Assembly (NCBI GenBank): GCA_026770575.1
Contig: MU657191.1
Span: forward strand, 285,744-329,215
Length of the DNA stretch: 43,472 nt
From: Pelagophyceae sp. CCMP2097
Taxonomy: Eukaryota > Sar > Pelagophyceae
Reading direction: 5' to 3'
The position numbers and the translations under genes were made by a program. The notes below the pieces were generated by a model. The model was not told the origin of the DNA. It worked only from the letters and a program-made list of their open reading frames with translations, and made no database searches. Below, piece by piece: positions 10,701-22,260 of the stretch. Positions within the stretch are counted from its first letter, which is position 1; each line of letters begins with the position of its first letter.

Positions 10701-13700
10701 GGCAAAAGGTGCGTTGAAGGAGGTGGACGCTTTCACGGCGCCCGAGTTGAAAACCGCTCTCGAGCGCCGCGGCCTCTCGAGCGCGGGCGCGTTTGCGGCG
10801 GCGGTGAAAGGCGCTCTCGGCGGCGCGGAGGCGCGCGCCAGACTCGCCGCGGCGGCGCTGCGCGACGCGGCTCGGGCCGGCTACGGAGACGTGTCCACCT
10901 TCGGCGCATCTCTCGCAAAGCGCATCTTCCGGCGCTTCGACGTCGACGGCGACGGCGCTCTGAAGTATCCCGAGTTCGCCCAGCTGGCCAGGGCCTTGGG
11001 CGAGGCGCCGCCGCTGGATGCGGCGGAATATAGAAAAGATGTGGGCGAGTCGAAATACCTCGCAGCCTTTGACTCGGCGCAGCCGCCAAAGCTCGTCGGC
11101 CTCTCCGAAGCCGGCTTGGTGGCGCAGTACGAGCGGCGCGGCCGTTTGGCGGCTGAAGCGGCGAAACTCGGGCTGGGGAGTCTCGACGACTTTGTTGAGT
11201 GCGTCGTCACCGTCACAGCTGACCTCGACGCCGGCGCTGCTTCGAAGCTCGAGAAGCTCCTAGTGGCGCGGTCCAGGGCGCTCAACCGCGGCGGCCCCGA
11301 CGCCGGAAACGGCTTGTTTGACAGGCTCTTTGGCGCCAAGGGCGGCCGCGGCTTCTTGTGGCCTCTTCTCCTCCGGACGTTTGCGCCGCGGCCGGCGGCG
11401 GCGCGGCACCGAGCGCTCCTCGAACTTGCGCTCTGCTGCCTCCGCTTCGTCAAAGGGGCGTACTTTGACGGGACCGCGGACCGTCTCTCGCATCTCTTCG
11501 AGCCCGGTGGCGCCCCAAAGTGGCTGATGCAGCCCGCGGGGCCCTTCTTCGCCTACTTTGCGACGAGGTCTCAAGTAGCAGACGGCGCCCAAGGGTTGGT
11601 GCCGGCGCTCCGAAAAGCTGTTGCAGACTTTTTCGGCCGTGCAGTCTTCGAAGACGGCCGCGCGAAGTGGCTCGACGACGGCCTCCAAGCCTTTGACAGG
11701 GACCATACTGCTGCCGACGTTGCGCGCGATCCGATGGGCGTGCCGAAGAAGCATTTGGAGGATGAAGGCCGCATCGCCGCCGCGCTGGCGAAGACGGCCT
11801 CCGCCCACCTCGCCTCCGCCCTCGCCTCCGCCGACGCCGACGCCGAGAGGCAGCAGCGCGACATTGATGACGCCGCGCGGCTCGCAATCGAGGAAGAGTT
11901 ACGTGAGGCCGCGGACTATGACGCTGCCGCGGCGGATGAGGACTTTGCCCGGCTCTTTACGACAAACGCCCCGGACGACGCCTCCGACGACTCGGACGGC
12001 GGTCTGGGCTCGCCGGTTTCGCAGCTCTTGGAGTCGTCGCTGGCGTCGTCGCTGGCGTCGCCCTTCGACTCGCAAAAGTTCGACTCTCAAAAGACGTCGC
12101 CGCACGAGGCCTCCGCCAAAGCGGCGGAGCGCGCGCTGTTGGAGCCCTGGCGGCCGGACTACGACTTTGTCGTCGACACTCTAAAGCAGCTGCGCCTCGA
12201 GCTCGAGACTCTGGCCAAGGAGTTGTCCCGCGAGAAGCTTCCAAGGCGGCGGCGGCTACTCTTGAGCGACCTGCAGACGTGGCGTTTGCGAGAGGTCGCC
12301 GCGCTGACGGCCCTGCTGGAAAGGAGGACGATGCTCGCCGTCGCGCGCGGCCTGCGCGCCTACGACGCCGCGCGCTGCATCCTGCGCGGGCCGGCGACTG
12401 CGGGTTGCGGCAATGCGCGCGTCACCGCTCGTCTAGACTCGGAGCACATGCTCGGCGCCGCTTTACTCTCGCGCCTGCTGCCACCGGGCCGCGGCGAGGC
12501 CGCGACGTTAAAGGCGCTTGAGGCGCAGCTTCAAGCCGAGGCCCGAGCGCGCCTGGCGGCGGCGTACATGGAGAACGTCGACGCCGTCGCAAAAATGGCC
12601 TCCGAGGCCGCAGAGGCGGCATCTGCCGCCGCTGACGCGATCCGCGAGCGCGCCGAGGCGGCGCACTTGGAAGAGGTCTCGCTGTACGAAAAGGGCCTCG
12701 ATTTCGCGCTCTCGGCGTTGCGGTCGCTGGCCAAGCCCGGCAAGAAAGAAAGAGCGGGCAACGTGCTCCAGGCGGACCGCAAGCAGCTAGAGGCCGAGGA
12801 GCTGTGGGACAAGCTCGCGCAGCTGCGTCTTTTGAGGCACGGCGATGGCTCGATGGCCTTTGCGGTCGCTGCGGCGAACGTCGCGGCCCTCGTCTCGGAA
12901 AGAGCGAAAGCGAGCGGGTCCACCTTGCAAAAGCAAGAAGCCATCGACCGCGCGCGCAACGCCGCCGCGGCCGGCGAGCGGGCGTTGTTGGACCGCCTCC
13001 GAGCCGATGCCGCCGCGGGGCACGCGGCTGCCGCGGCGCACGCTGTCGCTTTAAACCTCTGGGACGCGGCTACGGCAAAAACAGTCGTCAAGCTCGCGCA
13101 GCAGGCCGCGGACCGCGGCGCGAGGCAGCGCGCTCTCCAAGCGCAGCTGGAAGCGCTGGATCCGTCGGACGTCGACGACCGCGCCGAGGCTTTAAGAAGA
13201 AGCATCTCACAGAAGGTCGAGACTTTGAAACGAGACGACTTTTACGCCGCCGCCGCGGGCGCCGCCGACGCGCTGGAGCGCGACAAGCCGGCGCCGCCGC
13301 TGCTGGCTTCGGAAAGGTTTGATGATGCTCTCATTTGCTATTGCGTCATGCTCTCAAACGAGCTCCGAATGCTCGAGGCCCTCGGCCCACCCGCGCTGCA
13401 CGAGGACGACGTCTACCGCGAGGGACTCTACGCAAAGGCCGGCGCGCTGTACGCCTGCCTCGGCCAGGACGCAAGGGAGACTCTGCAAAGGCTCAACGAC
13501 GAGTTCGCCAACGACCGCCAGCCGGCTCTTGAGCAGCGCAGGTTGAGCGTCGACAGCAATTCTGGAGTCTCCCAAGTCTCGCAACTCTCGCGCGGTAGCG
13601 GTGGCTCGTTGAGCACGCTGGAGTCGCGCCGCGGCAGCGCGTCCCTCGTGCTGCGCGTTGCGTTCAACGTCCACGGCGTCGGTATCCAGCTCCTCGGCGC

Positions 13701-14832
13701 CGCACCGGCGCCGCATCCGCGCGACATGCGCGCCCGGGTCATCGCCGCCTCGAACGACGACGAGGCGCAGAAATTGGAGGCGCTGCGCTTGGCCGCGCTT
13801 TTGGCCGCGACGCAGAGCAAGGCCGGCCGCAAGTTGCTCAGGCTGCGCCGCAAGATGGCCCTCCTGACGCATTTTACGGAAGAGGAGTTGCGCGTCCTCG
13901 ACGCCGTGCAGCCGAAGCGAGCAAAGCGCCTCCGCGCCCGCCTCGCGCGGCAAGCGGAAGACGACGTCCGCCGCGGCCGCGGAGAGGACCTCGAGGCGCG
14001 TCCCAAAGGCGCGAGAAGTGCGGGGCTCTACCGCTCCTACGGCAGCCACGGCCTCGACGTCCCGCGCCGCAATTCGTTCAATCACGACGACTCCGAGTTT
14101 GGCGCCGATAGCGACCGCGACCTCGGCAAAAGTAGCCTGGCGGCGCTATTCCGCGCTGACGGCTCGCGGGCCCTCGGCGGCGGCGCGGCGCTCCGCGGCG
14201 CGCTCGAGCCCGGATACGCGGCGGCGTTTCGGTCAAACGACAACGGCCTCGGCGCTGCGGCCCCAAAACGCGCCGCGCTTGGGCCCCAAAAAAGGCACAA
14301 CGCCCTCCAACGCGAAAAGTCGGCGACGCGCCTCTCCGAAGACCACGCCGCGCGCCACCTCTTCGACTCGCTGACGCTGCCGCCGCCGAGCCCCCCGAGC
14401 GCCCGCCGCCGCGGCTCCGTGGACGACGCGCCGTCGCGGAGACCGTCGCCGGGCCGCGCCCGCCGTGCCTCGGGTTCTTCGTTCCGGCTGCCCCAGATCT
14501 GGCAGGCGGCCGCCTCGGGCGACGAGGCGGCCTCGGGCAACGAGGCGGTCCGGAGGCCATCAATGTTCCGCTTCGGCAGCGGCGGCGCACGGCCCGCGTC
14601 GGCCGACGCTGCTACAGAGGCGCAATCGCGGGAGGACGAGCTGCTGACGGAACGGCCTTCCCGCGCCGCGCCGCGGTCCCGGACCGCTGAGATCCCGTCG
14701 GCGCCGGGCGACTCGTCCGGCCAGGACTCGTCGGACGGCGACGGCGACGCGGCGCAGCCGCGCGCCACGTCCGCCCCGGCGGTAAGGCCGCCGCCGCAGG
14801 ACCCGACGCCGCTCGGCGGGCGACGAAGGTGA
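7755..14832 (+). CDS. Very large EF-hand protein (about 2285 aa)
   Basis: Four exons join in phase: 7755-8259, 8355-9429, 9532-9897 and 9921-14832. The start MGAEFS.. fits an N-myristoylation signal (Gly2, Ser6). Exon 1 has a canonical EF-hand loop (DADRDGFLNQVE, near residue 110) with a degenerate loop before it. Exon 4 has another perfect loop (DVDGDGALKYPE, near residue 990). The rest is Ala/Arg/Glu-rich and probably helical or coiled coil, with an acidic DDDDSDDD tract near residue 575. The last roughly 300 residues are Ser/Arg-rich low complexity. Calcium binding is therefore likely; any other function is unknown. The 4.9-kb last exon has no stop and no in-frame ATG for its first part, so it needs the upstream exons. 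Its link depends on an unusually short 23-nt intron. If that link is wrong, there are two genes. Confidence 0.7.
9898..9920 (+). other. Candidate 23-nt intron
   Basis: The segment starts with a consensus donor (GTGAGT) and ends with a pyrimidine-rich acceptor (TGCCTCCCTAG). Unspliced, the upstream frame stops at TGA 9899-9901. Removing exactly these 23 nt joins it in phase to a 4.9-kb open frame. The next shortest introns in this window are about 41 nt. An alternative is a roughly 97-nt intron from a weak GTCGGA donor at 9824 to the same acceptor. Confidence 0.5.
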
Positions 14833-15281
14833 AGGCCATGCGCTATATGTAAGGAGCCTTGTTCGACTGACGTTTGTTCTATATAGTAATGTATCCATGT
14901 TCTACAGGGTGGAACTTGTGCAGCGGTCGTCGTGCCATGCCTTCGAGATTTCCAACTCTAGTAGCCTCCTCTTCAGGACCACCATGTCCGGCCGTCACGT
15001 TGCCGAACAATAGTCATCGCCGAAAAAAACATTCCAAGATCTGCCAGTGAGATCTCTCGAGCTCGACATCTCCCTGACACGCACGCCGCATGGGCGCCTA
15101 GGGACGCGTGCACGCAGGTAAAATCGCGAAAGTATCTTGGCAAGGCAAGGCGCGCGTCGGACGGCGAGCCGTTGCCACGGCCGACGCAGCGGCGTTCGAG
15201 CGGCGCTCACACCGCGCCAGGGGCGGCTCGGTCAACCGGCGGTCCACGCGTCCCGTCGCGGCGTGGCGGCGCTGCGCGCGC
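14833..15281. other. Intergenic region between EF-hand and UNC93-like genes
   Basis: This 449-bp stretch holds the 3' flank of the giant EF-hand gene and the upstream region of the carrier gene. A TA-rich patch (TATATAGTAATG) lies at 14880-14892. The open frames here are GC-rich shadows without recognisable domains. No RNA gene is seen. Confidence 0.4.
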
Positions 15282-16756
15282 ATGGAGCCGCAGTCGCTGT
15301 CCGAGGCCCGGCACGCCGACTGGGACGACGCCGTGCTCGACGGCTGCGTCGTCTCGCCGCTCGAGCACGGCGCCTCGCCGACGCGCCGCCCGCTCGCGGC
15401 TCCGCGGGCCGCGTCACCAAAGTCGGCGCGGTGGCTGCTTAGGAACTTTACGCTCATGGCGGTGCGCTCGATAGACGGCAAACGCATCCTATTCGTCGAG
15501 AACGCCTCGCGTAGGTGCCGCTGAGCCTCAACGTCGGCGCCGTGTCTTCGACGATCGCCGTCGCGAGCGTCGACCTCGGCGAGTCGCTCGGCAATCTGGC
15601 TATAGCGCTGCTCTTCCTCATGTACACCGCCGTGGGCTGCGTCAGCCCCGTGCTCACGCAGTGGCGCGGCCCGCGGCCCGCCCTCGTGGCCGCGCTGTTT
15701 GCGTATAGTGCGCTCCCAGCCGCCTGCCTCGCCGCGAGTTTGGTCCCAAGGTGGCAGTGGCCGCTCGTCGTCGCCGGCTCGACCATCTCCGGCGGCGCCG
15801 CGGGCGTGCTCTGGTCCGCGCAGGGCGTGTATTACGCGCTGAGCGCCGAGCTCTACGCCGCCGCGGCGGGGGTCAAGCCCGAGGCGGCCAACGCCGAGCT
15901 CGGTGCGTTGTTCGCTGCGTTGTATCTCACTGCCGAGATGTCCTTAAAACTCGCCACGTCGCTCGTCCCCATCCTCTCCGGCCGCCGCGAGACGAACGCG
16001 CCGCTCTTCGGTCTGCTCACGGTTGTGCAGCTCGTCTGCGCGTTAATCATCACGCGAATAGACGCGCTCGAAGAAGACCATGTGCGGTGTCACGCATCGG
16101 TGGAATCCCCGACTAGACGGCCATCCCCGGCGCGGCGCGAGGTGCTGTCTGCGCTGCGCCTCTTTGTGGAAGACTCGCAGTGTCGAAGGATGCTGCCGAT
16201 GAACCTGACCATGGGCCTGAGCATCGCGTACCTCAACGGCTCGTTCAACCGCCGCGTCGTCGCAAAGGGCGTCGGCGCCGCAGCCGTCGGCTTCGCGAGC
16301 GCCGTCGAGGTCGCTGCGGCGGCGGGGCTCTCGCGGCCCTACGGCGCCGTGGGAAAGCGGTGCGGTTCGCAGGCGCCCATCTGCGTACTCGGCGCTCTTT
16401 CGCTCCTCGGCTTTGCCGCCGTCAACGTCGCCGTGGCACCCGCGACGCTCGGCCGCTGGGCCTTTATACTGCCGCTGGCCTGCCTGTTTGGGTCGGGCCG
16501 CGCGACTTGGGAGGGCAACGCCAAAGCGCGGTGCGCGGACCTCTTCCCAAGCGACCGAACAGCCGCCTTTGCCAACATGCAGCTGCAGTGCGGCGCGGGG
16601 TCTGCGGCCGGATTCTTCATCGTCCTCCTCGCGCCGCCGGCGGCAGTCGCCTACGCCATCGTCGGCTGCGCGGCGCTCGCCGTCGGCGCGCTCTTAGCAA
16701 GCGACCCCACGCCCGCGAGGCCGCCCGACGCCGCCTACACGACGCTCGAGCACTAA
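15282..16756 (+). CDS. UNC93-like MFS membrane protein
   Basis: Two exons, 15282-15461 and 15515-16756, give 473 aa. Exon 1 ends in ..KSARWLLRNFTLMA and exon 2 continues PLSLNVGAVSSTIAVASV, which together form the first transmembrane helix. The 53-nt intron has a GTGCGC donor and a TAG acceptor. About 11-12 hydrophobic segments follow. The order (NFT start, helix with LGxxLGNLAIALLFLMYTA, then GGxAAGVLWSAQGVYY) resembles the UNC-93/DUF895 branch of the MFS, whose characterised animal members regulate ion channels or traffic receptors; in algae the substrate is unknown. A central loop (about residues 210-235) is Pro/Arg/Ser-rich. The start MEPQSLSEARHADWDD is the first ATG in frame. UNC93 assignment is by pattern and moderately sure; MFS topology is firm. 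Confidence 0.75.
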
Positions 16757-16850
16757 CGAAGAGTCCTGCGGCGCATCAGCCCGGGCGGGGGCTTAGAGCC
16801 CCAGACCACTCGCAGGAGGGGCCTGGGTTGCCGCGTAGGATTTAGGGTCG

Positions 16851-16878
16851 TAGGGTCCAGCCTACCCTACGTAGGGTC
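16851..16878. repeat. 28-bp palindromic repeat, copy 1
   Basis: The copy starts TAGGGTCCAGCCTACCCTAC, continues GTAGGGTC and matches 17101-17128 with one difference (T to C). The core CCCTACGTAGGG is a perfect 12-bp palindrome. Further GGGCCC and CCCTACGT words follow at once. Function unknown. Confidence 0.75.
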
Positions 16879-17100
16879 ATGGGGCCCTACGTTGGGTCCC
16901 ACTTAGGGTACAGTGGGACGGGGTTCCAGCTGGCGCGCGTCGCCGCCCGCGGGCCGCCCAACCTTGAGCCAGGGTCCACGTCAGGGTCCTTGTGAGCACC
17001 ACTTGGGCGTCGTCCTGGCGGCTCGTCGTCTTCGTCGTCGTCGGATGGCCCCGCCGAGCCCTTGGTGTCGCCCAAATCGTATGGGGCCCTAAGGGCCGCG

Positions 17101-17128
17101 TAGGGTCCAGCCTACCCTACGCAGGGTC
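17101..17128. repeat. 28-bp palindromic repeat, copy 2
   Basis: This is the second copy of the block at 16851, 250 bp downstream in the same orientation, with one change in the core (CCCTACGCAGGG). It is followed by another CTACGTAG palindrome and GGGCCCTACG. It could be part of a small repeat element or lie in the upstream region of the C2/PH gene that starts near 17252. Confidence 0.75.
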
Positions 17129-17251
17129 GTAGGGCACTACGTAGGGCCCTACGCGGCACCGCATGCGAAGATCCGAAAGTCCGGGACCTCGTATCCGGAT
17201 ATTGCTATAGTTTCGGGTCCTTTGGGTCGGTGTTCTGTGGTCGTGCCGCGA

Positions 17252-20200
17252 ATGTCCCTCGCGCGTCGTATTCTTCGGCGCGGTGGCGCTTTGCAGACGT
17301 CCGCGATGGAGGAGGTGCCGGACATGTCGGTCGAAGCGTTGGACGAACAGCTGCTGCAGTTGCTGGACCGGTCAACGTCGGCGGGGTGGCTGAAGAGCAT
17401 GGAGTTCCGGGCGCAGATTTGCCGAATGCTCGCGGTCAAACTCCCGATGCGGCCAAAGGCTTTGTACAAGCGCGGGGCCGAGGTGGTCCGCATCCGCGTC
17501 GCCTCGAGCGCCGCAATCGTCGGACTGCTTCAGCAGCGGTGCGCCAAGGTTGGCATTCCCGAGACGAGCGGCGTGCCGGAAATGGTCTTCCGAGCCTTGG
17601 TCGACTGCGGCATGCTCGTCCATGTCGGCCGCGGGCCCCGGTCCATCGAGGCGGGGCTCGGCCAGCGGTGAGTCGCTTTTTGGAGTGCGCCTGCAGACAC
17701 CTCGCGGTTGCGACGGCGACTCGTAGGGACAAGAAGAAGATCTCGAGGGAGACGTACTACTGGTTCGACTACCCGCTCTTCGCGCCGTACGAGCTGCACG
17801 TCCACGTCATCGCCGTGCGAGGCTTGCCCGCGGCGGCGGACGCGAGCGCGGTGGTGTCGTTTTGCGGCCAGTTTAGCGTCCTCGACGAGGTCGCAGTCGT
17901 CGACGATGACCGCCCGGCGCCGCTGGGCGAGGACTCTAAAGAGGAGCCGCGGCCGGAGCGGCGGCCGAGTTTGCGGCGGAGCGGCGGCGTCGAAGGGAGC
18001 TGCCACGCTCTCTTTGGACTGCAGCCAGACGAGCAGGCCTGCGCCGCCGCATTCCGCGAGTGCGGCGCCGCGCTGCCCGTTGGCGTCGCGGTGGAGTGGA
18101 ATAACGCCGACGGGTCGTATTCGCGCGCGGCGGGCACCGTCTCCGTGGCACTGACGACGCGCGCGCGCCACAAGCTCTTCGGCCGCACCGCACCGGCCGC
18201 ATCAACCCAGGGCCGCGCCGTGCCCTGCGACTTGATCTGGTCCAACGGCGGCGCCTGCGCCGAGGGCCCCGCGGCGAGACGCGGCAGCTGGCGCCCGCTC
18301 GCCCCGGTGGCGGCAGCGGCGCGGCAAGGCGCGCCCGCGGCGAACGTGCAGGTGCTCGTCCTGGCGCACGTGACGCCGCGGCTGTCGACGGTGGAGCGGC
18401 GCGACTTGGAGGCGGTCAAGTGGCGCGTCTACGCGCACGTGCATTCCGTGGCCGGGGCGCAGTCTGGCGTGCTCATCCCGACTGACTTCCTACGGTCGCA
18501 AGTCGTCCTCGAAGTCGTGGCGAGCGTGCAGGGCGTCGAGGCCTGCTCCAAGCCCGTGGCCAAGGACTTTCGCGTCCAGGGCGCCGCCTTCCAGGAGCGG
18601 CTGGCGCTGGAAGGGGCCTTTGAAAGGAGGCACGCGCACCTCAAGCTGGCGGTGTACGAGCGTTTGAAGACGGACCTGACGCGCACGCGCAGGCTCGGCT
18701 ACGTCAAGGTGCCTCTGGCAGACGTCCCGCTCGTCTTCGGCCTCGGTTGCGTCGACGCGCTCCCGCTCCGCGTCGCCGCGCTGAATCGGCCGCCTTTAAA
18801 GGTCGACCTGTGCTCGTCCGCTCTGCAGGAGAACGGCACGGTGACCTTCGTCCTCGCCATGCGGCCTTTGCTGCCGGCGAGCGCGCCGTTCCTCGAGACG
18901 CTGCACGTGGCCCTCCTCTTTGCGGTGGTCTGGGCGTACTCTGTATCAGCGCACGTCGTCGCCGCGGTCATGTGCTGGCAAACGTCCATAGACGCCTTTG
19001 TCGGCGCGATGGCGTTCGTGCTCATGGCACCGCTCTTCGGCGCATGGGCTTTGCTGGAGGCCCCGCAGCTCCTCGGCCGTGGGTTGACGGCCATCCTCGC
19101 GTTGACGGTGCCCTCGCTCAGACTCAGCGTCGACTCCATTCGAATCGTCCCGAGCTTCCAGGACCTGCACCGGTCCTTCGCCACGAGCGCCCAAGACGCT
19201 GCCCAGATCGGCGCCGGCGCGACGAGGCGCCTCGTTGTGGGCATCCTCGTCGACGGTAAGCACGCCGAAAGCGAGGCAAAGCTGGAAGACCGTCACGGCG
19301 AGGGCGGCATCTCAGAAATTCGCCCGTCGTCTTGGCCTACAGGAGAGTGCGCCCGGCGACTGTCGTGTTAGGCATGCGGATTGGGAACCCGAAAGGCAGC
19401 TTTACTCACGCCAACTTTGTGGCCGCGGACCGCGTCCGATTCCAAGTCTCCTTCGACCGGCGGTTCACGAGCGGCGTCCTCGTCGCGCTCGGCGACTACG
19501 CGCGCGCCAAGTGGCGCCGCGCTCCGGGCGACAAGGCGCCGAGGCTGATCAACTGGGACCCCTTCCCCTCGCAGCACGCCCGGCTCCGAGACTCGGCTAC
19601 GTTCGAGCCGACGAGGTTCGTCTACCGTGTTCGTGTGCCTGCGGATGCGCGGGTAGGCTCGGCGTGCTGCGGTTCGAGGTGATTTACGTCGGCGGCGCGA
19701 CTATTACTTTCAACCAGGACTCTGCCGATGGGGAATTCAACATCTGCCGCTTCGTCCGCGGCCTGGCCGAGGATAAGGTCCGCGGTTCTCTGTGGAAAGA
19801 CGAGGCGGCGCCGAACACGATGAGAGTGCGCGTTGTCGCCGCGCGCGGCTTTGGGACGATAGTGCGGCCGTGCGTCGTGCTCAAGATTCGAGACTGCGCC
19901 GTGCGCACGCCAACCCGGCCGCCGGCAGAGTCGGGAGAGGCCTGGTGGAACGAAACGTTCACGTTGGGCTGCCCAGACCCCGCCGCGGTGCGTTGACGCT
20001 CCTTTGTGCGGGCGTTACGGGACGGTCGCAAAAAGGTGCTCCACGTCGCGCTGCACAACGACTCCCCTTTCGCGCGGAACCAGGGCCTCGTCGGCCAGTG
20101 GATCGTCACGGCGAAGATGCTGTGCGTCGCGCCGACGAACGTCTTTGGCGACGAGCTCGAGGCTCGCCACGACGCGCGAGGCTTCGCGCTCCGCGGCAGG

Positions 20201-21806
20201 ATGGCCACCGCCGCGTCCTTCGTGGCGGAAACAACGATGATGGCATCAGAAGGGCGCCAGCAGACCCGCCGCGCTCGGCGCTGCGCGACTTCAATTTTTG
20301 TGAGACGCGCCACGCTAGGCGCTCCGAGACGCTAACTTTTGCGAGACTGACTGCACGCTGGTTTTGGACATTCTCTACTACTACGACCCGACGACAAAGT
20401 CCGTCGTCGAGGCTCTACGCTTCAAGCCCAAGACGGCGCTGGTCCAGCTCACGGAAAACTCGGCGGAGACGCGCCTCAGAGTGGGCTGCTTGGCCACGTG
20501 CCGCGCCATGCTCGCACAAAGCCGCGCCGCATCGGAAACCCGTCAGGCAAGAGGCTGTATCGACGCCATGCACGCCGTCGTGGCCGTCGGACGCCCGAGA
20601 GAGATTGAGAGAGGCCTTCCGGCCGCCACGACTCGGGTAGGCGGACTTCCCGCTCCTCTTTGACGTCAAGGCGGCGGAAGTGACTCAGATCAACTTCTAC
20701 TTAAAGGAGCTCTTCATGGGCTCGCGTGGCACGGGCGACACGCGCGGCCAGCAGATCCACCGGCGGCTCAAGGAGGAGTACTGGCAGAGCCGCCGGGCCG
20801 GGAATGCACCGGACCACTTCTTCATGCAAAGACTCGACTTCCGCCGCGCCCTCGAGGCCCCGCGGTCGTCGCCAGAGGGCATCGACTTGTACTGGCTCTT
20901 CAGTAGCTTCGTCGTCCAAGCGCTGAGGCCCCTCGCAAGGCCCATGAACCTCGGCGGCGCCGTGGGCCAGGTCCTCGCGGGCGTATTTGCGGGCGCCCAC
21001 ACTCACACAGTCCTCATGTCCCTCGTGCCCAAGCCGAGCTCGTTGAAGAGCGTCTCCGCCGCCGCGCGCGCCGTCGAGAGCGTGCGGAGACCCTTTTGCT
21101 TTTGGGTCGGGCGGACGGCCGTCCGCAGGCGGGGACGCTCTGTAGGCGGGGACGCTGTACAAGGAGCGGCTGCAGCGCTGCGTCGAGGAGCGGCGGCTCT
21201 TGCGGTCGAAGTACGTCAACGAGCAGGACGCGGCCGCACTCGCCGCGCCGCCGCTCTTCTCTGGTAGGCTCCAAAAGCGCGTCCGGCGGCCGTCGACGCT
21301 CCGCCTCGGCCTCGCCACGCGCACGACGCCGTGGTGCGCCTCGCTTTTGGGGGGTGCCGCCTTTGCGTCGACGGCGTGTCGCGCGGTCCTTTGCGTCGAC
21401 GGCGTTTGGCAGGGTCCGCGTGCAGTGCGACCTGCGGCTCTGGCACGGCCGGCGCACTCTGTACTACACAAAGTTCAGCTCCGCCGGCGACGCCGCCGGG
21501 GGCTTCCGCGGCGCGACGAAGAAGGCCGCCGTCAACTACGCCCGCGTCGACGGAGACACGCTCGCCATAGAAGTCGTGGCCGACTCGAGCTGCAAGCGAA
21601 AGGTGCTTTGCCTGCGCGCATCGTCGAATGCCGAAGCGGACGCGTGGTGGTTCGCGCTCGTGCGGCACCCGACGCGCGTCGACGCGTGTGTCGACGCGTC
21701 GTGGACAGCCGAAGGTTTCCTGGACCTGCGGCCCACGTGCCTCACCGGCCACGACGCCATCCGCGTCCACGCCCCGGGATGCGGCAACTGGGCCGGAGAC
21801 GATTGA
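17252..21806 (+). CDS. C2- and PH-domain membrane protein (about 1274 aa)
   Basis: Proposed exons: 17252-17667, 17727-19255, 19372-19615, 19657-19987, 20036-20221, 20319-20480, 20641-21081, 21146-21280 and 21426-21806. All keep phase. The order is an N-terminal helical region, a C2-like domain (ELHVHVIAVRGLPAA..), further beta-rich sequence, two to three transmembrane helices near 18890-19115 (ETLHVALLFAVVWAYSVSAH), a second C2-like domain (TMRVRVVAARGFG.. WWNETFTLGCPDP), a helical region and a C-terminal PH-like fold (FSGRLQKR.., YYTKF.., ADAWWFALVRH). C2 and PH domains bind phospholipids, so a lipid-contact, trafficking or membrane-tether role is inferred. It is not a known MCTP arrangement. 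Exons 1-5 and 7 are well supported. The boundaries near 20221-20319 and 21280-21426 are less sure (weak donors GTGGCG and GTCCGG). Confidence 0.7.
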
Positions 21807-22260
21807 GCCAGCACGCCGCCAGCCGCCGACGCGGCGGCCGAACGCGGCGGCGCACGCGCAAGTCCGAACGAGCGGCGCCGCGGCTGGGGGATATGCGTGG
21901 TTAACTTTAATCGGACGGGTTGGCACGACTCGAGGCGCAGCGGGCGCACCCGAGCCCCGCGGGGGGGCGCTCAGGCGGGAGTCTCCTTGAGGGCGGCGGC
22001 CTTCTTTGCCTCTTTTTTCTCCTTCTTGGCCTTCTTTTTCTCAGAAGCCACATCGTCGTCAAAGTCGCCCTTGCTCTTCTTCGAAGTCGTCGGCGCCTAC
22101 GCCAGCTAATGGACGCGGAAAGCCGGGGGAAAGAGGATTGAAAGGTGTTAGTTAGAGACGTACGGTGTCCGCGTCCGGGGATACCCGTTTCGTCGCAGTT
22201 TTGACGCTCCTACGCAGCGGCCGTCGGGCCATACTCGCGACGCCACAAAATGCATAGTCC
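21807..22260. other. Convergent intergenic region with a Lys-rich exon candidate
   Basis: The region lies between the end of the C2/PH gene (+) and the stop of the HMG-box gene (-). On the minus strand 22096-21971 reads in one open frame as a Lys-rich tail and may be an alternative last exon of the HMG-box gene (listed separately). The remainder shows nothing. Confidence 0.4.
21971..22096 (-). CDS. Possible alternative Lys-rich last exon of HMG-box gene
   Basis: Directly after a TAG acceptor on the minus strand, 42 codons including the stop read APTTSKKSKGDFDDDVASEK.. and then a run of KK/KE pairs ending ETPA. Composition matches the basic tails of HMG-box proteins and the Lys-rich linker of the neighbouring HMG gene. 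The HMG gene's stop at 22261 overlaps a good donor (GTAAGG), but joining there gives the wrong phase. A weaker phase-0 donor (GTCCAG) about 35 bases upstream would fit. It could also belong to an unrecognised small gene. Confidence 0.35.
   Translation of the reverse strand, partial: APTTSKKSKGDFDDDVASEKKKAKKEKKEAKKAAALKETPA

Larger units (their letters stand above)
16757..17251. other. Intergenic region with TAGGGT/CCCTA palindromes
   Basis: This 495-bp stretch has no supported gene. It is dominated by AGGGTC, CCCTAC and GGGCCC words that pair with each other. Two nearly identical 28-bp blocks occur at 16851-16878 and 17101-17128. Confidence 0.55.

Noticed and set aside
19332..19371. Extending C2/PH exon 3 upstream (VRPATVVL..)
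   Set aside because: No acceptor gives the right phase there, while the TAG at 19369-19371 does.
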